From Flavobacterium sp. (GTDB lineage: Bacteria; Bacteroidota; Bacteroidia; Flavobacteriales; Flavobacteriaceae), in the NCBI GenBank assembly GCA_024644655.1, contig JAHEHJ010000093.1, positions 1 to 36,226 on the forward strand: a stretch of 36,226 bases of DNA. Reading direction: 5' to 3'. The notes under the pieces were generated by a model, which searched no databases, was not told the DNA's origin, and saw only the letters and a list, made by a program, of their open reading frames with translations. This document shows, piece after piece, positions 27,604 through 34,802 of this stretch (its first letter is position 1; each line of letters opens with the position of its first letter). Made by a program: the position numbers and the translations under genes.

Positions 27604-29194
27604 CCCCAACATTAAAAGGTTGTTCAACATCCCAGTTGGCGCGAACATCAAGTTCTTTCGGGAAATAGATGACTTCTTCGGATTGTCTTTTTTCCATGTA
27701 GTTACCGGTATCCCATTCCTTATTTTTATTATCATCATAGATAATTCGAAGTGTATATAAGGCCGGTTCAAGGGCATCAAATACAATAGTACTTTCTTTA
27801 TCTGAGTATTCAGAAGCCTTTACTTTACCATCTTTATCCGTTAACTCAACCAAGATTGGAAATCGTTTCACATGTTCCAAGACAACTTTTAAGTTACCAT
27901 AATCGGACGCATTTTTAGTAGCTACTGTATAGCGCAAGGTATCGTTTTGATTGGCATAGAAATCTATCAAGGCACCTGGCATAAGGGTAATCTTGTATTT
28001 CTCTAATGGTTCTTTGTTGAAATGGAGAAGAAATTTTTGTTCGGATTCGTCATATTTTGTTTCAAATGGAACTGCTATAGAATCTTTATTGAAAATGGAG
28101 ATTTTAGTAGTATCCCATTTTACTAATGGGATACTGCTATTTAAAGTAAACATTTCTCTTAAGGGTAATTCCCCCGAAAATTCGGCAGCTATGCTTAATG
28201 AATCTTGTTTTTGGGTTTTATACTTTACTACAAATTGTTTTTTGAAATTGTCTTTTTCCACTTCAACCTTCAAAGAATCCGATTTTATGGGGTTGAACCA
28301 AATTTGAAGTGAATCCTTTTTTGGGAAATTAGTCACTAGACTTGGTAGGATATCTGCGCCATTTTTAACTGTAACTTTTACCCCTTTTGGTTTTCCTTCA
28401 TATCCCATTAAAAGTCTATTGTTAGCGGCTTGGGTAGGTTTTAATGCTTTAAAAGGAAGAGTTTCTTTAAACAATTCTACTTCAAACACCGAGTCATTAG
28501 GGATGGTAATTGTTTGTTTTTGGAACCCTATTTTATCTGTTTTGGGATTAAATTTATTATTCCCATTATCTTTAAGGGCAATTAAATAATAGGTGCCTGC
28601 TTTGATGTTATCCAGTTTTACTTGTTTAAGACTGTCCAAAGAATTGGTAATATATCGTGGTGTTTCTTTATATATCGTGGAATCGTTAAATTTCTCATTC
28701 TTTTCATACAGCATCACAGAGACGAAATTATCTACCTTTTTTTCGTGAGCATCTTTAATTTTAACGCCTAAGGATAAAGAATCAATATAGGCTCCTGTTG
28801 AAAAGACAAACTTAAATTGGGACAAAGGATTCCCTTCGTTATTATCTTGTATGCTTTGGCCAAAATTAAAACTATAGGTTGTGTTGGGCTGCAACGTATC
28901 GTTGAGTTTTATAGTTAAATATTTACTAGCCGTTTGTGGAGTAATTTCGGGTTGGTTTTTTAAAGGTGGGGAAACAATTAACTGCTTGTTCAGGTTTTTG
29001 AGTTTTACATATTCGTCAAAAACCAATTTGATTTCGTTTCCATTAAAATTAGTCGTTCTGTTTTTTGGCCAACTTGCATTCAATACTGGAGCTAGGGTAT
29101 CTTTAGTCCCCCCAGTAATAGTACCTCTTTTGGCACAGCTTGCCATTAGGATTAGGCTTAGAAAGCAAACAAATTTGACTATTGTTTTAGACAT
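27596..29194 (-). CDS. Ig-like domain lipoprotein of unknown function
   Basis: Predicted lipoprotein of 532 residues. The signal peptide ends in the lipobox LMASC with Cys20. An N-terminal Big_5-like bacterial Ig domain (about 30-135) is recognisable from LVFDEYVKL, PNTTYSFNFG and FKFVFSTG. The remainder appears to be repeated beta-sandwich segments, including a carboxypeptidase-regulatory-like stretch (DNIKAGTYYLIALKDNGNNK) and a similar C-terminal one (DALEPALYTLRIIYDDNKN). Such proteins are common in Bacteroidota; no function is known to me. It is 75 bases downstream of comF on the same strand, possibly co-transcribed, and convergent with the omega-amidase. Confidence 0.8.
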   Translation of the reverse strand: MSKTIVKFVCFLSLILMASCAKRGTITGGTKDTLAPVLNASWPKNRTTNFNGNEIKLVFDEYVKLKNLNKQLIVSPPLKNQPEITPQTASKYLTIKLNDTLQPNTTYSFNFGQSIQDNNEGNPLSQFKFVFSTGAYIDSLSLGVKIKDAHEKKVDNFVSVMLYEKNEKFNDSTIYKETPRYITNSLDSLKQVKLDNIKAGTYYLIALKDNGNNKFNPKTDKIGFQKQTITIPNDSVFEVELFKETLPFKALKPTQAANNRLLMGYEGKPKGVKVTVKNGADILPSLVTNFPKKDSLQIWFNPIKSDSLKVEVEKDNFKKQFVVKYKTQKQDSLSIAAEFSGELPLREMFTLNSSIPLVKWDTTKISIFNKDSIAVPFETKYDESEQKFLLHFNKEPLEKYKITLMPGALIDFYANQNDTLRYTVATKNASDYGNLKVVLEHVKRFPILVELTDKDGKVKASEYSDKESTIVFDALEPALYTLRIIYDDNKNKEWDTGNYMEKRQSEEVIYFPKELDVRANWDVEQPFNVGAK

Positions 29195-29269
29195 ACTATG
29201 GTTATTTCAAAGCACAAAATAACAATTATATTTAGTGTGAATGAAATCTTTTTAAGGAAACTTAACATA

Positions 29270-29953
29270 TTAACTGTGTGCCATTGCCATACATACAATG
29301 CTTATTTTGGCATCTGGGATTTTGAGCAAGGCACGACTGCATGCTTCAAGGGTAGAACCAGTAGTAATTACATCGTCTACAAGCAAGAAATGTTTACCGT
29401 GATGTTCCTCAGAGAAAGCTACCTCAAAAACCGTATTTATTACATCACTTCTTCCCACTATATCTTTTTTGGTTTGGGTTTGCGTATGCAATTTTCGGTA
29501 TAGGATATGGGGATTATATGGAATATGGAGATGAAGGGCTAATGACTTACCAAAACCCTCCACTTGATTATAACCTCTTTCCTTTTTTCTTTTGGGATGA
29601 AGTGGAACTGGGACTATAAAATCTATATCTTTTAAATGAGGGACATCTTTCAACTCTTCAGCATACCAATCTCCAATCATGGCGCTAATTTCTTCATGTC
29701 CTTTATACTTTAAGTGATGAATCATTTCTTGTACGATTCCTTTTTTTTGAAAATAAAAGAGAGCTGCTCCAAATTCTAGAGGTATGCGTCCATAGAATTT
29801 TTGCATGACTTCATTAGTAGCTGTTAGGTGGTGATTCGTTCTTGGGATTTCATGGCGACATCTAGTACAAAGGATAATTTCGTCCGTTAGTAAAAGTGAT
29901 TGACAACCTACACAGGACTTTGGGAAGAATAAATTTAAGAGATGTCTCCACAT
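29270..29953 (-). CDS. comF: ComF family protein (amidophosphoribosyltransferase-like)
   Basis: ComF-like protein of 227 residues with a four-cysteine zinc finger at the N-terminus (Cys14, Cys17, Cys29, Cys32 in SCVGCQ and LCTRC). A C-terminal phosphoribosyltransferase fold carries the PRPP loop LLVDDVITTGSTLEAC, and between them lies VPVPLHPKRKKERGYNQ. In naturally competent bacteria ComF acts with DNA uptake and processing; here competence is not shown and no other com gene is near. Divergent from glyS, with 93 bases between start codons. Confidence 0.92.
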   Translation of the reverse strand: MWRHLLNLFFPKSCVGCQSLLLTDEIILCTRCRHEIPRTNHHLTATNEVMQKFYGRIPLEFGAALFYFQKKGIVQEMIHHLKYKGHEEISAMIGDWYAEELKDVPHLKDIDFIVPVPLHPKRKKERGYNQVEGFGKSLALHLHIPYNPHILYRKLHTQTQTKKDIVGRSDVINTVFEVAFSEEHHGKHFLLVDDVITTGSTLEACSRALLKIPDAKISIVCMAMAHS

Positions 29954-30034
29954 AAAAAGAAGTTTTCTTACATAAAATTATAAAAAAATTCAATTCTAAC
30001 GCATAATAAGACTAATATTTACATTGTGTTTTTA

Positions 30035-30042
30035 TATTTTTG
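30035..30042 (+). promoter_or_regulatory. -7 element immediately before glyS
   Basis: TATTTTTG is a perfect TAnnTTTG match ending 4 bases before the glyS ATG at 30047. If used, transcription would begin at or within a few bases of the start codon, giving a leaderless or nearly leaderless message. No -33 TTG is at proper spacing. Confidence 0.4.
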
Positions 30043-30046
30043 CAGC

Positions 30047-31588
30047 ATGGCAAAACAAGAAGATTTATTTAAGAACGTAGTTTCGCATGCAAAAGAGTAC
30101 GGATTCATTTTTCCGTCGAGCGAAATTTATGATGGGTTGAGTGCAGTATATGATTATGCACAAAACGGAGTAGAATTAAAAAAGAACATTAGAGAATACT
30201 GGTGGAAAGCCATGGTTCAAATGCACGAAAACATAGTAGGTTTGGATGCGGCTATATTAATGCACCCTACGACTTGGAAAGCTTCAGGGCATGTTGATGC
30301 ATTTAATGACCCATTGATTGACAACAAAGACTCTAAAAAAAGATATAGAGCGGATGTTTTAATTGAGGATTATGCCGAAAAATTAAATCTGAAAGCTAAG
30401 AAAGAAATAGAAAAAGCTCGCGAGCGTTTTGGGGAATCTTTTGATGAAGAGCAATACAAAACGACCAATCCTCGAGTAATGGAATATTTAGCCAAAGAAC
30501 GAGAAATTCTAGAAAGAATGGGACGTTCCTTAGGAGCTGGTGATTTAGAAGATGTAAAAGCACTTATTGAGGAATTGGAAATTGCCGATCCTGAGACAGG
30601 TTCTAGAAATTGGACCGATGTGAAGCAATTTAACTTAATGTTTGGTACCAAACTTGGGGCTTCTGCCGAAAATGCAATGGATTTGTATTTACGTCCAGAG
30701 ACTGCTCAAGGGATATTCGTAAACTTCCTAAACGTGCAAAAAACGGGAAGAATGAAGATTCCTTTCGGAATTGCACAAACCGGAAAAGCCTTTAGAAATG
30801 AAATTGTGGCGCGCCAATTTATTTTCCGTATGCGTGAATTTGAACAAATGGAGATGCAATTCTTTGTAAAACCAGGCGAAGAAATGAAGTGGTATGAGTA
30901 TTGGAAACAAACGCGTTTGAACTGGCATTTATCATTGGGATTAGGAAAAGAAAATTACCGTTTTCACGACCATGAAAAACTAGCCCATTATGCTAATGCG
31001 GCGGCTGATATTGAATTTAATTTCCCATTTGGATTTAAAGAATTGGAAGGAATTCACTCAAGAACTGATTTTGACTTGAAAGCGCACGAACAATTTTCAG
31101 GTAAAAAACTGCAATATTTTGATAACGAGACGAATTCTAACTATGTTCCGTATGTAGTAGAAACTTCGGTAGGATTGGATCGTATGTTCTTGTCTGTTTT
31201 TGCAACTTCCTTAAAAGAAGAAACCTTAGAGGATGGTTCAACTCGAACTGTATTGCGTTTGCCAAGTGTATTGGCACCTACTAAGGCTGCAGTTTTTCCT
31301 TTGATTAAAAGAGACGGTTTACCAGAAGTGGCCCAAAAAATTATTGACGATTTGAAATGGGACTTCAATGTGGCTTATGATGAAAAAGATGCCGTAGGTA
31401 GAAGATACCGTAGACAAGATGCTTTAGGAACTCCTTATTGTATTACTGTCGACCATCAAACCTTAGAAGATGAAACGGTAACGATTCGTCATAGAGATTC
31501 AATGCAACAAGACCGGGTTAAGATTACCGATTTAAAAACCATCATTGGAAACGAAGTCTCCATGCGTAATTGGTTAATGAAAATCTAA
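30047..31588 (+). CDS. glyS: Glycyl-tRNA synthetase, single-chain class II type
   Basis: Charges tRNA-Gly with glycine; 513 residues from the ATG at 30047. It is the homodimeric eukaryotic/archaeal-type enzyme rather than the bacterial alpha2-beta2 type. The N-terminus FKNVVSHAKEYGFIFPSSEI is typical of this branch. Class II motif 2 is in IAQTGKAFRNEI and FRMREFEQMEMQFF, and motif 3 is in VETSVGLDRMFLSV. The C-terminal anticodon-binding domain runs from about residue 410 (APTKAAVFPLIKRDGLPE) and includes RYRRQDALGTPYCITVD. The in-frame ATG at 30026 would add 7 residues and lies upstream of the -7 element, so the downstream start is preferred. Confidence 0.96.
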   Translation: MAKQEDLFKNVVSHAKEYGFIFPSSEIYDGLSAVYDYAQNGVELKKNIREYWWKAMVQMHENIVGLDAAILMHPTTWKASGHVDAFNDPLIDNKDSKKRYRADVLIEDYAEKLNLKAKKEIEKARERFGESFDEEQYKTTNPRVMEYLAKEREILERMGRSLGAGDLEDVKALIEELEIADPETGSRNWTDVKQFNLMFGTKLGASAENAMDLYLRPETAQGIFVNFLNVQKTGRMKIPFGIAQTGKAFRNEIVARQFIFRMREFEQMEMQFFVKPGEEMKWYEYWKQTRLNWHLSLGLGKENYRFHDHEKLAHYANAAADIEFNFPFGFKELEGIHSRTDFDLKAHEQFSGKKLQYFDNETNSNYVPYVVETSVGLDRMFLSVFATSLKEETLEDGSTRTVLRLPSVLAPTKAAVFPLIKRDGLPEVAQKIIDDLKWDFNVAYDEKDAVGRRYRRQDALGTPYCITVDHQTLEDETVTIRHRDSMQQDRVKITDLKTIIGNEVSMRNWLMKI

Positions 31589-31609
31589 CTTTAGCTATCG
31601 TTATACATG

Positions 31610-31646
31610 AAATCCCAAATTCTTAAAAAGAGTTTGGGATTTTTTA
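31610..31646 (+). terminator. Terminator of glyS
   Basis: AAATCCCAAA (31610-31619) and TTTGGGATTT with a 13-base loop, continuing into a T tract; 21 bases after the stop. Confidence 0.9.
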
Positions 31647-31881
31647 TTTGTAAGATTTATACATGAAAATAATACACATATTAACAGGATACGCAAATCT
31701 GTCAACAATTTTAGTCAAAAAGAGGGCAAACTTTTATTTTCGTTTCTACGAAAAACCCTTGAACTACCAAGAAATAGTATTCGTATTTATTTTATCGGCA
31801 CTATAAAAAACAACTGAGTTCCCCAAAACTACCTGTTCTTTTTACCTGATGATGCTTTTTAAGAAAATTAGAAAAGCATAC

Positions 31882-32973
31882 ATGAGTCATACGTTTATTA
31901 TTATAGATGATCATAAAGAAGATGTGTTGAAAACCCTATCTATTGCAGGGCGTTTTCGAAACTTGTCTTTTGTGGCTATGGCACATACATATGAAGAGGG
32001 ACTTAATCTTATATTAGAGCATCAGCCTAAACTTATTTTCTTAGAAATAGACCCTACAGACAAACAGAGTCGCCTTTCTTTGGCATTGATTAATGAATTG
32101 TATCGGTATTTAACAGTAGTCCCTAAAATTGTAATTACTACTAAAAACAGTGGCTTTGCCTATGAGGCTTTAAAATATGAAGTAGTTGATTATTTGTTGA
32201 AGCCTTTACACTTAAATGATTTTAGAAAGACGATTTTAAAATTTGAGCGCGCTTTAAACAGTGATGTAAAACCCATTGAAATACCTAATTTGGGTGATGT
32301 TTATGAAGTATTAGACGAAACAATTGTAGTGGAACCAGAAATTGGCAATATGTCTACTAAGGAGTTGGAAGTTGAAATTACACCAACTCAAGATGAAATT
32401 GAACAAAATACAGATAACATCACAGTAGTTCCTGAAATTGAAATAGATTCCAATATAGATGTAGATGATGACACGAACCAAACAATTGAAAGTGATGAAT
32501 ACAAGGATTCTGTTCAAACCATTTCTGCCGTTGAAATCCCAGATAGTGAAACAGAACTAGATTCTGAAACTATAGATAACACCCTTATTATTGAAAAACC
32601 AATAGTGATTCAACAAGAACAATCGTTAGTGATTTGCATAAAATCCTATGGTGATTATCGGTATATCGATTCAGAGGAGATCTTGTATTTTGAAGCCGAT
32701 AATAATTCGACAGACATTCATTTAAATAATGGAGAAATGATTACTGCTTTTAAAACGTTAAAGCATTTTGAGACAGTATTACCTCATTCCCAATTTTTAA
32801 GGATACACAATAGTTATATCATCAACATTAGTCAAGTATCAAGAATACATACAGGCAATACGGTATGTTATATTAAAAACTCGGCTACCAAACTTCCTTT
32901 TTCAAAGTCGTATAAAGAGAATGTTGATCTAATTATTAATCAAATAGCAGGCGGAAATTATTTGGAGATATAG
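31882..32973 (+). CDS. LytTR regulator with atypical receiver and long acidic linker
   Basis: DNA-binding regulator of 363 residues from the ATG at 31882, where MSHTFIIIDDHKED places the first receiver strand two residues after the start; ATGs at 31849/31852 would add 10-11 basic residues. Residues 3-122 are a receiver fold with the acidic pair Asp9-Asp10, the switch Thr in IVITTKNSG and the Lys in LLKPLHL. The phospho-acceptor Asp is replaced by Glu55 (LIFLEIDP), which may mimic a phosphorylated state. Residues about 127-247 form a low-complexity linker with 35 Asp/Glu and 4 Lys. Residues 248-350 are a LytTR domain (ILYFEADNNSTDIHL, FLRIHNSYIINISQV). The NarL-type regulator follows after 36 bases. 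Confidence 0.88.
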   Translation: MSHTFIIIDDHKEDVLKTLSIAGRFRNLSFVAMAHTYEEGLNLILEHQPKLIFLEIDPTDKQSRLSLALINELYRYLTVVPKIVITTKNSGFAYEALKYEVVDYLLKPLHLNDFRKTILKFERALNSDVKPIEIPNLGDVYEVLDETIVVEPEIGNMSTKELEVEITPTQDEIEQNTDNITVVPEIEIDSNIDVDDDTNQTIESDEYKDSVQTISAVEIPDSETELDSETIDNTLIIEKPIVIQQEQSLVICIKSYGDYRYIDSEEILYFEADNNSTDIHLNNGEMITAFKTLKHFETVLPHSQFLRIHNSYIINISQVSRIHTGNTVCYIKNSATKLPFSKSYKENVDLIINQIAGGNYLEI

Positions 32974-32994
32974 AAGAAAAAAATTACATTTACT

Positions 32995-33002
32995 TAAATT
33001 TG
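32995..33002 (+). promoter_or_regulatory. -7 element close to the NarL-type regulator start
   Basis: TAAATTTG is a perfect TAnnTTTG match ending 7 bases before the ATG at 33010, implying a very short leader if used. The best upstream TTTG (32961-32964) is 30 bases away, longer than usual. Confidence 0.4.
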
Positions 33003-33009
33003 TTAAAAA

Positions 33010-33666
33010 ATGGAAGTACGTGTATTAATGGTAGACGATCATCCTCCAATAATAGAGGGATATAAAGCCATGTTGTCAAATCATACCAAGCCCTTTAAAT
33101 TCAATGTTTTACCTGCCTACTCTAGTGAGTCAGCTTATGATTCGATTGTAAATTCACCCGATGAATATGACATTATCACTTTAGACATTACCATGCCTGC
33201 TTATGTGGAGAAAAAAATAAATTCAGGAATGGATTTAATACCATTCATTCGAAAACACAAGCCTAAATCTAAAATTATTATCATTACTTCCCATTTTGAA
33301 TCTCTTGTTTTATTTAAAGTACAAAAGGAATGTTATCCTGAAGGTATTATGGTAAAATCAGACTTTATTAAAACTGAATTGGCTACCGCTTTCGAATCGG
33401 TATTAGATGGAGAAACTCATTATAGTAAAACTGTTTTGGATTTAAAGACTGAAATGGCTATAACCGCCACTCATTTGGATATTTACTGCCGACAAATGAT
33501 TATTTTATTAAATCAAGGAATTCAAACCAAGAATCTTCCTGAGCATTTAAATCTTTCCAAAAGTGCTGTTGACAAAAGAAAAGTAATTATCAAAGAGTAT
33601 TTCAATATTGAAAAAGGAAATGACGAAGACATCTTAAGAGAAGCACGAAAAAGAGGAATGATTTAA
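33010..33666 (+). CDS. NarL/FixJ-type response regulator
   Basis: Two-domain response regulator, 218 residues. The receiver (1-125) has Asp9-Asp10, phospho-acceptor Asp59 in IITLDITMP, the switch Thr/Ser in IIITSHF and Lys in GIMVKSDF, so unlike its LytTR neighbour it can be phosphorylated. The C-terminal part (about 150-218) resembles a LuxR-type helix-turn-helix (CRQMIILLNQGIQTKNLPEHLNLS followed by KSAVDKRKVIIKEYF) but is divergent and continues into DEDILREARKRGMI. Its probable partner is the HisKA_3-type kinase beginning at 34803, with 713 bp of non-coding DNA and a small secreted protein gene between. Confidence 0.88.
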   Translation: MEVRVLMVDDHPPIIEGYKAMLSNHTKPFKFNVLPAYSSESAYDSIVNSPDEYDIITLDITMPAYVEKKINSGMDLIPFIRKHKPKSKIIIITSHFESLVLFKVQKECYPEGIMVKSDFIKTELATAFESVLDGETHYSKTVLDLKTEMAITATHLDIYCRQMIILLNQGIQTKNLPEHLNLSKSAVDKRKVIIKEYFNIEKGNDEDILREARKRGMI

Positions 33667-34379
33667 TTGGTAGTGCAAAATTTATATCTAGTGAGGTTAA
33701 AATAAGACTTTATTACTAAATACTACTTGTACATTAGTAGTAGTGATTAAAATATTATGTATTGGTTAAATATATTGTATCTGAGGGTACCACAACCAGC
33801 ATTCTGTAATCACTCAATAATGGGATATTAATCGCTCTTAAGCGAATTTACCCGCCATTAATCATATAGTTAGATATCACAAAGCCGTTTCTGATTCAGA
33901 ACCAATTCTCAATTTGAGATTATTGGTTAAGGTTATTAATCTCTTGTTAAATGACCCAATACATGGGTATTTGTAATCCTAATTTTTGTATTAGTCTCTT
34001 GTTGGGTTTATAGATTTATCCTTCAATTATATAGCTAAGCTACTACAAAGAAGAGTTGTTTTTAACCACAATAAAGGCATAGTGACTAAAAATTTAACAA
34101 ATTATACACTTTTACTGTACTTCTTGCAGCTATTTACCTTTTAATTTTACACTGTTGATATCGAGAAACTAATATTGATATTAATAGGGACTCATACTCT
34201 CTCGTATTTTTCCATTATCATTAAGTGGTATTTTTAATAATGGGATTAAATTAATAGAAGTCTGGTTGTTGGTTTAATTGTTGAATTGTATTTCGCTCAA
34301 ATAAAAAAACAGCCTATATCAGCCCTAGCTTTTACGTGTTGGACGACAAAAAGCAGGGCTGTTTATATTTATTTTACTT
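33667..34379. other. 713-bp non-coding region with several inverted repeats
   Basis: No open reading frame of plausible length was found on either strand. Recognisable structures are: TACTAC/GTAGTA (33721-33742); TCGCT-CTTA-AGCGA near 33832-33845; a long two-part hairpin ACCAAT-TCTCAA / TTGAGA-ATTGGT (33901-33927); CCCA/TGGG near 33955-33967; CTAAT/ATTAG near 33979-33994; an 11-bp direct repeat AATAATGGGAT at 33816 and 34236; and the nested inverted repeat at 34307-34364. The stretch is very AT-rich, so some repeats may be chance. It could be a long leader, a structured RNA or a decayed gene. Confidence 0.45.
34307..34364 (+). terminator. Nested inverted repeat, possible terminator or RNA structure
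   Basis: The 3' arm AGGGCTGTTT can pair either with AAACAGCC (34307-34314) or with AGCCCT (34321-34326), giving two mutually exclusive hairpins. T-rich sequence follows (TTTATATTTATTTTA) and an A run precedes, so it could terminate in both directions. It lies 16 bases before the ATG of the small secreted protein, a position also compatible with an attenuator-like leader. Confidence 0.5.
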
Positions 34380-34763
34380 ATGTTAGTATGTAAACGAATA
34401 GTGTGTATTATACCTCTTTTTTATTTGGCTTTTGGTTTTAGTCAAAACAAAAGCAACGATGATAAAAACATAAGAGAAGAAACCTTATTTTTAATTATTC
34501 ATTTACAAGAGGACATTATTCGATATCAATTTAGTTCATTACAAGACTTTAATTCGTATTCAGGACTGCTATTGGAAGAAATTCCAACGGCTTTTGGATT
34601 AAAAAGAAATGCAACTTGCGAAGTAGTACTAGAAATTACTTTCTCCGTTTGTATTGGAAATTTGGGTTCAACCCATACTGAATCCATGCAGTGCTTATGC
34701 CATGAATTGGTTTCAGAATCACAAAAATTAATACCGCTTATACAGGCATTTGAACATTACTAA
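34380..34763 (+). CDS. Small secreted protein of unknown function
   Basis: Predicted protein of 127 residues with an N-terminal signal peptide (hydrophobic core IVCIIPLFYLAFGF, likely cleavage near GFSQ). The mature part of about 105 residues has an acidic helical first half (REETLFLIIHLQEDIIRYQF, LLLEEIPTAFG) and a second half with four cysteines (ATCEV, FSVC, QCLCHE) that could form two disulfides in the periplasm. I do not recognise the family. It ends 39 bases before the sensor kinase start, so co-transcription with the kinase is likely. A role as a periplasmic accessory to the kinase is inference from position only. Confidence 0.65.
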   Translation: MLVCKRIVCIIPLFYLAFGFSQNKSNDDKNIREETLFLIIHLQEDIIRYQFSSLQDFNSYSGLLLEEIPTAFGLKRNATCEVVLEITFSVCIGNLGSTHTESMQCLCHELVSESQKLIPLIQAFEHY

Positions 34764-34802
34764 CTGCACAAACAATCAACTTGCTATTCAAAAATTGGAA
34801 AT

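Noticed and set aside
29198..29503. 101-codon plus-strand ORF opposite comF
   Set aside because: It is the antisense shadow of the well-supported comF gene and lacks any domain or start signal.
31663..31806. 47-codon ORF between glyS and the LytTR gene, starting MKIIHILTGYANL
   Set aside because: It begins just after the glyS terminator with no promoter. The sequence looks like translated AT-rich DNA and has no signal-peptide or membrane-protein layout.
33816..34246. 11-bp direct repeat AATAATGGGAT 420 bp apart as attachment or insertion-site duplication
   Set aside because: It is short and AT-rich, with no integrase or transposase between the copies; chance is a sufficient explanation.
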